Source of the DNA: Clostridiaceae bacterium
Lineage (GTDB): Bacteria > Bacillota > Clostridia > Saccharofermentanales > Saccharofermentanaceae
NCBI GenBank assembly: GCA_012523365.1
Contig: JAAYIQ010000150.1
Span: 1 to 35,545, forward strand
DNA length: 35,545 nucleotides
Direction: 5' to 3'
Below, piece after piece: positions 16,429-25,617 of the stretch (position 1 is the first letter of the stretch; every line of letters starts with the position of its first letter). The notes below the pieces were generated by a model, which did no database searches, had not been told where the DNA came from, and saw only the letters and a program-made list of their open reading frames with translations. The translations under genes were made by a program, and so were the position numbers.

Positions 16429-19238
16429 TGAGTTTATTGACGAATATATTCGGAACACACAGTACAAAAGAAATCAAGAGGATCATACCAATTGTCGACG
16501 CGATTGAAGCGTTGGATGAATTCTATTCACAAATGAGCGAGACAGAGCTAATCGGCACGACCGATAAGCTGAAGGGTCGTTTGTCTGAAGGTGAGACATT
16601 GGATGATATTCTCCCCGATGCCTTCGCCGCCGTCAGGGAAGCCTCGAATCGCGTGCTGGGCATGAAACCATACCGGGTTCAGTTGATCGGGGGAATCATT
16701 CTCCATCAAGGACGTATCGCGGAAATGAAAACCGGCGAGGGTAAAACCCTTGTGGCAACTTTGCCCGTTTATTTAAACGCACTTACCGGAAAAGGAGTCC
16801 ATATTGTTACCGTTAACGATTATCTCGCCAAGCGAGACAGCGAATGGATGGGCAAGATATATAAATATCTCGGATTATCTGTCGGTCTGATCGTTCATGA
16901 CAAATCAAACGATGAGCGACGCGTTGCCTACGCGTCGGATATAACATACGGCACAAATAATGAATACGGATTTGATTATCTTCGGGATAATATGGTGGAT
17001 CGGAAATCTAAATTGGTTCAACGCGAGTTGAATTTTGCTATCGTCGATGAGGTTGACAGCATACTGATTGATGAAGCGCGCACGCCGTTAATCATTTCCG
17101 GCATGGGCGAAGAATCATCCGATATGTATTCCAGGGCTGACCGTTTTGTAAAAGGCTTAAGAAAGCACGTCGTCGTTGAGACGGATGATAAAGTCGATAT
17201 GGACGAGATTGTGGGTGATTGCGATTATGTTGTCGATGAGAAGGCGAAGACTGCGGTATTAACGTCCAGAGGAGTTGACAGAGCCGAGAAATATTTCGGC
17301 ATCGATAATCTATCCGATTCGGATAATTTTGAGATCATGCATTATATCAACAATGCGTTGAAAGCCAACGGTACAATGAACCGGGATCAGAAATACGTCG
17401 TAACAGACGGCGAGGTCATAATCGTTGATGATTTCACAGGAAGACTCATGTACGGAAGACGTTTCAGTGACGGGCTTCATCAAGCTATCGAAGCGAAGGA
17501 AGGTGTCAAAGTCGAGCGTGAGAGCAAGACGTTGGCAACAATTACTTTTCAAAACTATTTCCGTATGTATTCAAAATTGTCCGGTATGACCGGTACTGCA
17601 TACACTGAAGAAGCGGAATTTCGATCGATATACAATTTGGATGTCATTCAAATACCAACGAATATGCCGATGGTTCGTGTGGATGAAAGCGACACGGTAT
17701 ACAAAAGCCAAATCGGGAAACAGAACGCTGTGCTTGACGTAGTTCTTGATGCTACAAGCAGAGGACAACCGGTATTGGTAGGCACGGTAAACGTCGATAA
17801 GTCCGAGCTTTTTTCGAGATTATTCACGAAAGCCGGCATTCGACATAACGTTCTGAACGCCAAGAATCATATGAGAGAAGCTGAAATTGTTGCTCAAGCC
17901 GGGCGTTTCGGTTCCGTTACGATCGCAACGAATATGGCCGGAAGAGGAACGGATATTTTGCTCGGAGGAAACCCCGAGTATATGGCCAAACTCGAGATGA
18001 GGAAGATCGGTTATTCGGATGAGTTGATTGATCAGGCAACCGCTCACAATGAAACGGATGATTCGGTAATTACGGAAGCAAGGACGCGGTTCTCGGAACT
18101 TCATAAAGTTTTTAAGGTGCAAACATCAGCGGAATCTCGAAGGGTGATTGATGCTGGAGGACTACTGATTGTCGGAACGGAAAGACATGAATCAAGACGT
18201 ATAGATGATCAGTTGAGAGGAAGATCCGGGCGTCAGGGAGATCCGGGACGATCCAGGTTCTTTCTTGCGCTTGACGATGATTTGCTGCGTCTTTTCGGCG
18301 GCGAACGTGCGAACGCTCTGTTTAATACCTTCGGAGTTGATGATTCGGTCGAGATCAAATCCGGGTATCTTTCCAAACAAATCGAAACTGCTCAAAAGAA
18401 GATCGAGGGTTTAAACTTCAGTTCCAGAAAACACGTTCTCGAATATGACGACGTCATGAATGTGCAGAGAAACATTACTTACGCGCAGAGAAAAAGAGTC
18501 TTGGACGGAGAAGATATTCACGAAACTTATATCAAGATGATTCGATCCTCTTCTGAGAAAATTATTCAGGATTTTGCTTTGGACGGTACAATATCCTCAA
18601 CAGAGAAGCTCGCGCTATCGTTAAAAATCAAAGAAACATTCGGTGATTTGGAAATCGCGGATCAGATTATCGGATCGGAATCCGATTCGATTGACGCCTC
18701 GGAAATCGCAGGTGTGCTAACCGAACAAGCTCTTGCCCGCTTTGAGCAAAGAGATGAGACGATCACTCCGGAGATTTTCAGAGAAGCGGAAAGACAGATT
18801 CTTCTCTATAATGTAGATCAGAAATGGATGGATCATATCGACGCCATGGATCAGCTGAGATATGCCATCGGAATGAGAAGTGTCGGGCAGAAGGACCCCG
18901 TCATCGAGTATAGGCTGGAAGGCTCCGAGATGTTTGATGAAATGAATGCTTCCATACAAATGGATGCGGTTCGAATGATCATGAAAGCGAACATCGTGCC
19001 GGATCAAAGAATTTCTCGCAAAACCTCTGTTCGCAAACTACAGGAGGGACATGGAGATGACATATCCGGGCCTTCCGCTCAGACGATTCAAACAAAGGCA
19101 TCTGTTCAATCCTCAAGCACTCCGGTTGCCAAACAGCCCGTACGGCGCGATTCGACGAAAATCGGCAGAAATGATCCTTGTTACTGCGGAAGCGGTAAAA
19201 AATACAAGAACTGCTGCGGCAAGGAACAGAGTGAATGA
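16428..19238 (+). CDS. secA: Protein translocase subunit SecA
   Basis: 936 residues; the ATPase motor that drives preproteins through SecYEG. Seen: Walker A in MKTGEGKT at residues 100-107, DVILIDEARTPLIISG-type motif II (EVDSILIDEARTPLI), the preprotein cross-linking domain, ATNMAGRGTDILLGGNP (motif V), QLRGRSGRQGDPG (motif VI), the helical scaffold with QKWMDHIDAMDQLRY, and a C-terminal linker ending in the zinc motif [18 protein letters not shown]. Length is somewhat above the ~840-residue Bacillus protein owing to insertions and a longer tail. AAAGGAA lies 9 bases before the ATG. Its TGA overlaps the punA start. Confidence 0.98.
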   Translation: MSLLTNIFGTHSTKEIKRIIPIVDAIEALDEFYSQMSETELIGTTDKLKGRLSEGETLDDILPDAFAAVREASNRVLGMKPYRVQLIGGIILHQGRIAEMKTGEGKTLVATLPVYLNALTGKGVHIVTVNDYLAKRDSEWMGKIYKYLGLSVGLIVHDKSNDERRVAYASDITYGTNNEYGFDYLRDNMVDRKSKLVQRELNFAIVDEVDSILIDEARTPLIISGMGEESSDMYSRADRFVKGLRKHVVVETDDKVDMDEIVGDCDYVVDEKAKTAVLTSRGVDRAEKYFGIDNLSDSDNFEIMHYINNALKANGTMNRDQKYVVTDGEVIIVDDFTGRLMYGRRFSDGLHQAIEAKEGVKVERESKTLATITFQNYFRMYSKLSGMTGTAYTEEAEFRSIYNLDVIQIPTNMPMVRVDESDTVYKSQIGKQNAVLDVVLDATSRGQPVLVGTVNVDKSELFSRLFTKAGIRHNVLNAKNHMREAEIVAQAGRFGSVTIATNMAGRGTDILLGGNPEYMAKLEMRKIGYSDELIDQATAHNETDDSVITEARTRFSELHKVFKVQTSAESRRVIDAGGLLIVGTERHESRRIDDQLRGRSGRQGDPGRSRFFLALDDDLLRLFGGERANALFNTFGVDDSVEIKSGYLSKQIETAQKKIEGLNFSSRKHVLEYDDVMNVQRNITYAQRKRVLDGEDIHETYIKMIRSSSEKIIQDFALDGTISSTEKLALSLKIKETFGDLEIADQIIGSESDSIDASEIAGVLTEQALARFEQRDETITPEIFREAERQILLYNVDQKWMDHIDAMDQLRYAIGMRSVGQKDPVIEYRLEGSEMFDEMNASIQMDAVRMIMKANIVPDQRISRKTSVRKLQEGHGDDISGPSAQTIQTKASVQSSSTPVAKQPVRRDSTKIGRNDPCYCGSGKKYKNCCGKEQSE

Positions 19239-20071
19239 TGGAAAAAGATCAATACAGTAAAATTGCTGAGGCTTGTGACAGAATTCGGGGAGTTTTCCCT
19301 CCGAATATCCATACAGCAGTAGTTCTTGGATCCGGATTATCGGAACTGTTATCAAGTTACTATGTCATCGGAAGAATGCCATACGCTGACATTCCCAATT
19401 TCCCCGAAACAACTGTTGCGGGACATTCGGGGAACCTTTTGGCAATCGAAATCGGGAACAAGACTGTTTATATTCTTCAAGGCAGATTTCATTATTACGA
19501 AGGTTATTCAACAGAACAGGCTTGTTTTCCTGTAAGAGTTCTGGCTGAGCTCGGAGTCAGAAACTTGATTCTGACGAATTCTGCGGGTGGGTTGAATCCC
19601 GAGATGAATCCGGGCGATATTATGCTGATCACGGATCACCTTTCATTTTTCTGCGAGTCGCCACTCAGAGGTCCCAATTTGGATCGTTACGGACCGAGAT
19701 TTCCGGATCAAACATCTGTTTACGACAAAGAATTATCGGAAATGATACTCGATTTGGCGCAGAAATCATCCTCGAGAATTTCTGCCGGAATTTATGCTTA
19801 TATGCGCGGGCCTCAATATGAAACCCCCGCCGAAATCCGGGTGCTTTCTCTTTTGGGTGCATCTGCCGTGGGCATGTCTACCGTTCCGGAAGCAATTGTT
19901 GCTTCACATAGCGGTTTGAAAGTTGTCGGCTTGTCGCTGATATCGAATATGGCCAGCGGAATGACGGGTAATCCGTTATCTCATGATGAAGTGATACATA
20001 CCGCCGCTCAGTCCGCCCGGAATCTCATCGACTTGATTGTCGCATCAATTCAAACCGAGTCATTTAATTGA
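19235..20071 (+). CDS. punA: Purine nucleoside phosphorylase, trimeric type
   Basis: 278 residues. Splits purine nucleosides with phosphate into base and ribose-1-phosphate. Motifs: VVLGSGLSEL, NFPETTVAGHSGNLL (phosphate-site His), LQGRFHYYEGYS, LTNSAGGLNPEM, GPQYETPAEIR with the Glu that binds purine N1, VGMSTVPE, and SLISNMASG with the Asn equivalent to human Asn243. The Glu plus Asn pair marks the low-molecular-mass class specific for 6-oxopurines (inosine, guanosine) rather than adenosine. The ATG at 19235 overlaps the secA stop; the ATG at 19238 is an alternative, but AAGGA spacing favours the first. ahcY follows 12 bases later. Confidence 0.95.
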   Translation: MMEKDQYSKIAEACDRIRGVFPPNIHTAVVLGSGLSELLSSYYVIGRMPYADIPNFPETTVAGHSGNLLAIEIGNKTVYILQGRFHYYEGYSTEQACFPVRVLAELGVRNLILTNSAGGLNPEMNPGDIMLITDHLSFFCESPLRGPNLDRYGPRFPDQTSVYDKELSEMILDLAQKSSSRISAGIYAYMRGPQYETPAEIRVLSLLGASAVGMSTVPEAIVASHSGLKVVGLSLISNMASGMTGNPLSHDEVIHTAAQSARNLIDLIVASIQTESFN

Positions 20072-20083
20072 TCGGAGGTTAAA

Positions 20084-21340
20084 ATGCAGATTCCTGAATA
20101 CATTATCAAAGATATAGAGTTAGCTCCTTACGGTCATAAGAAAATCGAATGGGCGTATCGGAATATGCCGGTCTTGCGTCGTATCGAGAAAGAACTGATT
20201 GAAGAAAAGCCATTTGACGGTCTTCGAATCGCAATCAGTGTCCATGTCGAGGCGAAGACCGCCTGCCTTGCGAAAGTACTTCGGTCAGGTGGAGCGGATG
20301 TTTATTTGACCGGATGTAATCCTCTTTCTACGCAGGATGATGTAGCGGCGGCACTTGCTTCCGAGGGTGTGCATGTATATTGTGTTCACGGCGCAAGCGA
20401 AGAAACATATTTGAATCATTTGGCAGTAACACTATCTTCAAATCCGCATATCGTGATCGATGATGGCGGAGATTTTTGCATGCTCTTGCATTCTACGTGC
20501 TCAGAAGCGCGCCGCGATCTTATCGGAGGATGTGAGGAAACGACGACCGGTGTCCATCGACTGAAGATTCTTGCGAGTGAAGGACGATTGTGTTATCCGG
20601 CCATAGCGGTCAATGATGCGAGGTGTAAACATCTTTTCGATAATCGATTCGGAACGGGACAATCCGTCTGGACTGCAATCATGTCCGCAACAAACCTCTT
20701 AATTTCCGGGAAAATTGTTGTTGTTGCCGGTTTCGGGATGTGTGGCAAGGGAATTGCTTTACGCGCCAAGGGCCTTGGTGCAAGAGTTGCAGTAACGGAA
20801 ATTGACCCGGTGAAAGCTTGTGAAGCGATCATGGAAGGGTACGATGTTATGACGATGGATGAAGCTTCATCCATCGGTGATATTTTCATAACAGTCACCG
20901 GCTGTAAGGACGTGATTTCGGGCAGGCATTTTAATCGAATGAAAAACGGTGCGATTTGCTGTAATGCCGGGCACTTCGATGTCGAAGTGAACATTGAGGA
21001 TCTGGAGGCTTTGTCGGACTCAAAATCTGAGTTAAGAAACGGAATAGAAGGATATATACTCCGAGACGGAAGAACAATATCGATTTTAGCTGAGGGAAGG
21101 CTTGTCAATTTGGCCTCGGGCGATGGACATCCCGCAGAAATCATGGATATGAGCTTTTCACTTCAAGCGCTCTCCGCAAGATATTTGGCCTTACATGGAA
21201 AATCCTTGGAGATCGGTGTATTTGATATTCCTCCGGAAATCGACGACAGGGTTGCCCGCTTACTTCTTTTAGATAAGAAAAAGGACATTGACGTACTGAC
21301 ACCTGAACAAGAAAAATATATATCTTCGTGGGACATCTGA
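20084..21340 (+). CDS. ahcY: S-adenosylhomocysteine (or S-inosylhomocysteine) hydrolase
   Basis: 418 residues, the shorter Thermotoga/archaeal type of the family. Cleaves S-adenosylhomocysteine to homocysteine plus nucleoside using bound NAD+. Seen: SVHVEAKTACLA, NPLSTQDDVAAAL (the archaeal-type sequence instead of STQDH), DDGGD, CEETTTGVHRL, VNDARCKHLFDNRFGTGQS with the catalytic Lys and Asp-Asn, the NAD fold VVVAGFGMCGKGIALRA, NAGHFDVEV and NLASGDGHPAEIMDMSF. An SAH deaminase gene and an inosine-type PNP adjoin it, so the true substrate may be S-inosylhomocysteine, as shown for a Methanocaldococcus homologue of this type; that is inference. GGAGG precedes the ATG. Confidence 0.93.
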   Translation: MQIPEYIIKDIELAPYGHKKIEWAYRNMPVLRRIEKELIEEKPFDGLRIAISVHVEAKTACLAKVLRSGGADVYLTGCNPLSTQDDVAAALASEGVHVYCVHGASEETYLNHLAVTLSSNPHIVIDDGGDFCMLLHSTCSEARRDLIGGCEETTTGVHRLKILASEGRLCYPAIAVNDARCKHLFDNRFGTGQSVWTAIMSATNLLISGKIVVVAGFGMCGKGIALRAKGLGARVAVTEIDPVKACEAIMEGYDVMTMDEASSIGDIFITVTGCKDVISGRHFNRMKNGAICCNAGHFDVEVNIEDLEALSDSKSELRNGIEGYILRDGRTISILAEGRLVNLASGDGHPAEIMDMSFSLQALSARYLALHGKSLEIGVFDIPPEIDDRVARLLLLDKKKDIDVLTPEQEKYISSWDI

Positions 21341-21351
21341 CGGGAGAAAAA

Positions 21352-22731
21352 ATGAATCGTCCGCTAATCATTAAAGACATTACGCTGGTGACCCCTGATG
21401 AGCAGGGCGGGGCTTCTGTTCTGAGAAACTCCTGCATTTCTGTAAGTGACGGCAAAATTCTTTATGTCGGAACGAGTCCGGATGAAGCCGTACAGTCATT
21501 ATGCCTGGTAGCTGAGTCGAATAATGAAAGTGATGATTCGCAACCCCCTAACATCGCCGGGCGTATTCCCGAATATGATGTTTACATCGGAACCGATCGC
21601 ATTTTATTACCGACTTTTGCGAACGGTCATTCGCACATCCCGATGTCAATACTGAAGAATACAGCAGACGACATGACTCTGGAGGATTGGCTTTTCAAGG
21701 TTATTCTACCCCGTGAAAGCCGTTTAATTGAATCTGACGTTTACTATGCGAGCCTTCTCGGTATCGCGGAAATGATCAGCGGAGGGACGGGAGCGTCAGC
21801 CGATATGTATTTTATGGGCGAGCAGACCGCCCGTGCGGCACTGGAATCAGGTTTCCGATTAAATCTTTCTCATGACGGAAAAATCAACGAAGATGGGAAA
21901 TGGAGGACGGATCCGCATTCTCTCCGTGATTTTCGGAAGTCTTTTCATTCTCTGGATGACGGCCTTCTCCGCGTTTCGCTGATGGTACACTCGATTTATT
22001 TGTATCCGGATTATTTGTATCCCCAATTGGCTGAAGAGGCTCTGGCTTCGGACGTTTCGATACATGTTCATCTGTCTGAGACCCGAACTGAGGTGGATAA
22101 TTGCATTGCCCGATATGGTAAGACACCCGCTGAGGCATTATATGATTTCGGAATCTTTAACGTGCCTTGCATTGCGGCTCACGGGGTTCATTTAGCGGAT
22201 AATGATCGCGCAATACTTGCGGAAAACCATGTAACGGTTGCTCATAATCCGTCGAGCAATTTGAAGCTCGCGTCCGGTATATGCAATGTAAAAGCACTGT
22301 TGGAACGTGGGGTGAACGTTTGTATCGGAACAGATGGAAGCGCAAGCAATAACAGTTTGGATATGTATTCGGAAATGCGCTTGGCGTCTTTGATCGCAAA
22401 AGGTGTGTTCGGTAATCCGGAAGACATGAATGCCGAGGACACCCTGTACATGGCTACCAGGGCGGGATTTTGCGGGTTAGGCTTTGAACATTGCGGCGTC
22501 ATCGCTCCGGGAATGTGTGCTGATTTTCAAATCGTTCGATGCGATAATCCTTCGGTATGGCCTGTTGGGAATCCGATTTCTTCCTTGGTTTACGGAACGC
22601 CTTCTTCAGCCGTGGAGTCCGTTATGATCAACGGGTGCTTTGTTAAATACAAAGGAGAACTGACCACGATTGATTTTGAGAAAGTAAAAGCTGAAACTCT
22701 TCTTTCTGCAAATCGCATCATTGCCGGATAG
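21352..22731 (+). CDS. mtaD: 5-methylthioadenosine/S-adenosylhomocysteine deaminase-like amidohydrolase
   Basis: 459 residues from the ATG at 21352 with CGGGAG upstream. Amidohydrolase superfamily, MtaD/SAH deaminase branch: NGHSHIPM (metal-binding His-x-His), TADDMTLEDWLFKVILPRE (family-typical), HVHLSETRTEV with the third His and catalytic Glu, AHGVHLADND with the fourth His, and GTDGSASNNSLDMYSEM with the metal Asp. It would deaminate SAH to S-inosylhomocysteine, or MTA to methylthioinosine. A ~30-residue polar insert lies near residue 50-65 (ESNNESDDSQPPN). It starts 11 bases after the ahcY stop, so the two are probably co-translated. Guanine or chlorohydrolase-type activity is the alternative. 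Confidence 0.85.
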   Translation: MNRPLIIKDITLVTPDEQGGASVLRNSCISVSDGKILYVGTSPDEAVQSLCLVAESNNESDDSQPPNIAGRIPEYDVYIGTDRILLPTFANGHSHIPMSILKNTADDMTLEDWLFKVILPRESRLIESDVYYASLLGIAEMISGGTGASADMYFMGEQTARAALESGFRLNLSHDGKINEDGKWRTDPHSLRDFRKSFHSLDDGLLRVSLMVHSIYLYPDYLYPQLAEEALASDVSIHVHLSETRTEVDNCIARYGKTPAEALYDFGIFNVPCIAAHGVHLADNDRAILAENHVTVAHNPSSNLKLASGICNVKALLERGVNVCIGTDGSASNNSLDMYSEMRLASLIAKGVFGNPEDMNAEDTLYMATRAGFCGLGFEHCGVIAPGMCADFQIVRCDNPSVWPVGNPISSLVYGTPSSAVESVMINGCFVKYKGELTTIDFEKVKAETLLSANRIIAG

Positions 22732-22791
22732 TCTATTTATTTCCGCGAATCAAATTCTTTCCGGATAATACATTTGGTGCATTTCACGCAC

Positions 22792-22820
22792 TTGACATTA
22801 GGGTTCACTATTTGTATATT
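22792..22820 (+). promoter_or_regulatory. Strong promoter for tRNA-Thr
   Basis: TTGACA at 22792-22797, a 17-base spacer and TATATT at 22815-22820; the tRNA starts 21 bases downstream. The best-matching -35/-10 pair seen in the window. Confidence 0.8.
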
Positions 22821-22841
22821 TTAATGCGTGCCCGAAAGGAC

Positions 22842-22916
22842 GCCGATGTGGCTCAGTGGTAGAGCAATTCACTCGTAATGAATAGGTCGTGAGTTCGACT
22901 CTCACCATCGGCTCCA
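22842..22916 (+). tRNA. tRNA-Thr (anticodon CGT)
   Basis: 75 bases with a complete cloverleaf. Acceptor GCCGATG pairs with CATCGGC; D stem GCTC/GAGC; anticodon stem ATTCA/TGAAT around loop CTCGTAA with anticodon CGT (codon ACG); T stem GTGAG/CTCAC around TTCGACT. Discriminator T and an encoded CCA follow. It stands alone with its own promoter and terminator. Confidence 0.97.
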
Positions 22917-22920
22917 GAAT

Positions 22921-22957
22921 AACTGTACAAGCATTTCATGGCTTGTACAGTTTTTTT
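22921..22957 (+). terminator. Intrinsic terminator of tRNA-Thr
   Basis: Perfect 12-bp stem AACTGTACAAGC/GCTTGTACAGTT with an 8-base loop and a run of seven T, starting 5 bases after the tRNA CCA. Confidence 0.92.
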
Positions 22958-22959
22958 AA

Positions 22960-22968
22960 TGCTATAAT
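22960..22968 (+). promoter_or_regulatory. Extended -10 promoter for the solute-binding protein unit
   Basis: TGCTATAAT, a perfect extended -10, directly after the tRNA terminator and 57 bases before the lipoprotein gene. Confidence 0.6.
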
Positions 22969-23024
22969 GATTTTATTGCACTCTAATCGCTATCAAACGT
23001 GACCGGCGGAGGACTTGAATTAAG

Positions 23025-24500
23025 ATGCGCGGCAACCCTGATCGACATATGCGGATCAACGGCAGACATCAACATTCTTCTGTTTATCAATCGTTTTCTG
23101 TTGTAATAATCTTGTGCCTTTCGGTTATTCTTTCCTCTTCCTGTAAATCCGAGACCTCAATTTTTCCGTCCGTTCCCACAAATTCCGGCACGGCCGGCGA
23201 AACAACTCTGATTATCGAAACGATTCCTTCCCCGAACACGGATATTCCGGATGTTATTCGTGTCGCGGCACCGTTTTCGGAAGAAACTTCGATATATTTG
23301 GCAAAGTTATACGCCGCAAAAAAGACGGGATTGATTGGTTCCGGTATTACGGGACAAACGGTTTCACTGGAATATTTGCAGACAATCGATCCTTTGTTTT
23401 TTGTTGAACATTACACAACATCAGCTACAGGTGCAAGCTTTTCGTCTTACAAGACTTGGGAAGAAGATGGAACAATTCCTGATATTATTTTTACCGATTC
23501 AATGTCAAGGATGGCCGAACTCGGACTTCTTCTGCCGCTTAATGATTTTCTTTCCGGTAACCCGTACATCGCTCCGTCAAACGCTTACCCTTATATGACG
23601 GAGCAGTGTACATACCTGGGAAAACTCTTAGGGATTCCTTATGCCGCTTCGATCACAGTTCTTTTTGCGAATACCGAAATTTTGACAGCTGCCGGAGTTG
23701 AACTTCCCTACGAAGTGAGTTTTCAAGATATAGTCGACGCTGCATCAGCTGTTAATGCTCTCAACACGCCCGAGATTTTGATGGACCGGCATGTGGTTCC
23801 GATATATTCAGGTTCCGATATGTTACCTTTTCTGCCTGCTTCATTTGATTCGACTCTCGGCTATATGGCACGTAAGGATGATGAAATCGATACACATTCG
23901 GCCGGGTTCGCTGATGCGATGAAATTTTTGCGAAATATTGACCCTTCCTATTTTGTGGAAGAAATGAGCGAAGAGAAAATCAATGAGGTTTTCGGAACCA
24001 TGAATCCGATACTCGCGAAAAGAGTTGCGTTCTGGGTCGGAGGTTCTGATGAAATCTCGCGATGGGCGAATTATATGCCGTACACCCTCGCAATCACCCA
24101 GATCCCTTCCGTCAATGAAGGAACTTATTCTCCGCCTGCTCTTACTGTTTTTCCGCTATGTGTATCCGCTTTCACGAAACATCCACATGAAGCATCTGAT
24201 TATGCCGCATTTATTGCCCTGGACCCCGATGCAATCATGTTGCGAATAAGGCTGAATGATTACGAGGGTTTTCTTCCTGTCGTAAAATCTCCGGATGTTT
24301 GGGACTATTCTTTCACGAACGTTAAGTATACCGGATCGTTTTACAAACTGAAAGATTACATGAGCGACGCATTTTATTGTCCGTTTGTTTCTGATTACGA
24401 TTTTTTTGTGCAAACGGAAGATTTCCTGAATCAATACTATGCCGAGTTGATAAATTCTGATTTGCCCCCACACGAGCTGATTGAGTCCATCAATGATTGA
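23025..24500 (+). CDS. Extracellular solute-binding lipoprotein
   Basis: 491 residues. An N-terminal signal peptide (hydrophobic VVIILCLSVILSSSC) ends in a lipobox, with the lipid-attached Cys at about residue 40 after a rather long 23-residue polar leader. A Ser/Thr/Pro-rich linker follows and then a mature domain resembling family 1 extracellular solute-binding proteins of ABC importers (KTWEEDGTIPDIIFTDSM, LGIPYAASITVLFANTEIL, FWVGGSDEISRWA). No permease or ATPase gene is adjacent, so the partner transporter would have to lie elsewhere. GGAGG is 12 bases before the ATG, a loose spacing; an in-frame ATG at 23049 is an alternative. The ligand is unknown; sugars are the usual guess for this family. 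Confidence 0.82.
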   Translation: MRGNPDRHMRINGRHQHSSVYQSFSVVIILCLSVILSSSCKSETSIFPSVPTNSGTAGETTLIIETIPSPNTDIPDVIRVAAPFSEETSIYLAKLYAAKKTGLIGSGITGQTVSLEYLQTIDPLFFVEHYTTSATGASFSSYKTWEEDGTIPDIIFTDSMSRMAELGLLLPLNDFLSGNPYIAPSNAYPYMTEQCTYLGKLLGIPYAASITVLFANTEILTAAGVELPYEVSFQDIVDAASAVNALNTPEILMDRHVVPIYSGSDMLPFLPASFDSTLGYMARKDDEIDTHSAGFADAMKFLRNIDPSYFVEEMSEEKINEVFGTMNPILAKRVAFWVGGSDEISRWANYMPYTLAITQIPSVNEGTYSPPALTVFPLCVSAFTKHPHEASDYAAFIALDPDAIMLRIRLNDYEGFLPVVKSPDVWDYSFTNVKYTGSFYKLKDYMSDAFYCPFVSDYDFFVQTEDFLNQYYAELINSDLPPHELIESIND

Positions 24501-24534
24501 GCAGACCGACATGGTCGGAAAGGGCAGAGGAGCG

Positions 24535-25617
24535 ATGCCAGACGTAACACTTACCCCGGTTCGGATTAACGATTCGGCACGACTCAAGGAATCCGTTTTT
24601 CGCGATATGAAAACAAGCGAGATTTCAGCGTATATCCGCTCTTCGATCGCGGATTCCTCCGTCAGTCTTTATATTGCTTCGGTTACCGGAGACGGTATTT
24701 CATCCATTTGCGGTCTTGCCGGGCTCTATGGCATTCATCCCGTTCACAACAATGCATGGATTTATTGTCGTTTCCCGGAAGTGTGGCCTGCGGATGATGA
24801 TCAAATTGAGATCATTAAACGCAAAATCATCGATACGATTCTTCGGATCGCATTTTTTTCGATGACACTTCATAAGGTGAGTTGGAACATTGCCATATCG
24901 GATATTCGCCTCGGTGAAACGGCGGAAGCATGCGGAATGAGACAGGAAGCGGTTCTCGAAGAAGAGTTGAACCTGAACGGAGTTTATGTTGACGCAGGAA
25001 TGTTTTCGCTTTTAGCTTCCGAATATCCGGATTATTCCGTTGCGTTTGTTCCTTTTCCGAAAGGTGTTATCGCTGTCCGAGGGAGTTCCGATTTCGTTGA
25101 AGGAGTCAGGTTTTATCCGCTTTTCGACAGGATCGAGGACCCGTTCGATCGGACCGTCGCCATTCGGACGGGAGTCGCCGACTCGCTCGGAGTTGTTCGA
25201 CAAGAAATCCGCGCGGACCAAATTGATAACAAGATCGCACTGCCGACTGAGGTGGCCAAAGCCGCCAGAGAAATTTCGGAATATTTGAAGAAAGCCCGGA
25301 CAAAGTTCACCGTAAATGTGAGATTCTCGCACGGAAGTGATTTTCAAAGGCATGTATGGGAAGAAATTAAGAAAATCCCTTACGGTGCCACGGTAAGTTA
25401 TGAGGATATTGCGATGTCTCTTACCGGAAATGATCGTGTTGCCGCTAGAAATCTCACCCGCGCAGTTGGTTCCGCTTGCTCGGACAATCCGGTTCCTGTG
25501 ATTATCCCTTGTCACCGAGTGATCGGCAAGGACGGAAGATTGGTCGGATTCGCAAGCGGAGTAGATATCAAGGAATTCTTGATCGAACATGAGATTTTCG
25601 GTTATTTTGGGAAATAA
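24535..25617 (+). CDS. Fusion of a GNAT-like acetyltransferase and O6-methylguanine-DNA methyltransferase
   Basis: 360 residues from the ATG at 24535, where the domain-like sequence (VTLTPVRIND) begins; in-frame starts exist at 24481, 24493 and 24511. Residues ~1-165 look like a RimJ/RimL-type N-acetyltransferase: ETAEACGMRQEAVLEEELNLNG and VYVDAGMFSLL match the end of that fold, though the acetyl-CoA loop is not clear. Residues ~275-355 are an Ogt/MGMT suicide methyltransferase: FQRHVWEEIKKIPYGATVSY, RAVGSACSDNPVPVIIPCHR with acceptor Cys326, and LVGFASGVDIKEFLIEHE. This repairs O6-alkylguanine. The region between may include the non-catalytic MGMT N-domain. This combination is unusual. Confidence 0.8.
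   Translation: MPDVTLTPVRINDSARLKESVFRDMKTSEISAYIRSSIADSSVSLYIASVTGDGISSICGLAGLYGIHPVHNNAWIYCRFPEVWPADDDQIEIIKRKIIDTILRIAFFSMTLHKVSWNIAISDIRLGETAEACGMRQEAVLEEELNLNGVYVDAGMFSLLASEYPDYSVAFVPFPKGVIAVRGSSDFVEGVRFYPLFDRIEDPFDRTVAIRTGVADSLGVVRQEIRADQIDNKIALPTEVAKAAREISEYLKKARTKFTVNVRFSHGSDFQRHVWEEIKKIPYGATVSYEDIAMSLTGNDRVAARNLTRAVGSACSDNPVPVIIPCHRVIGKDGRLVGFASGVDIKEFLIEHEIFGYFGK

Noticed and set aside
20072-20083. SAH riboswitch before ahcY
   Set aside because: The gap to punA is 12 bases with only a GGAGG site; no room for an aptamer.
20593-21144. 183-codon minus-strand frame opposite ahcY
   Set aside because: A shadow of a gene with intact catalytic motifs; low-complexity translation and no regulatory signals.
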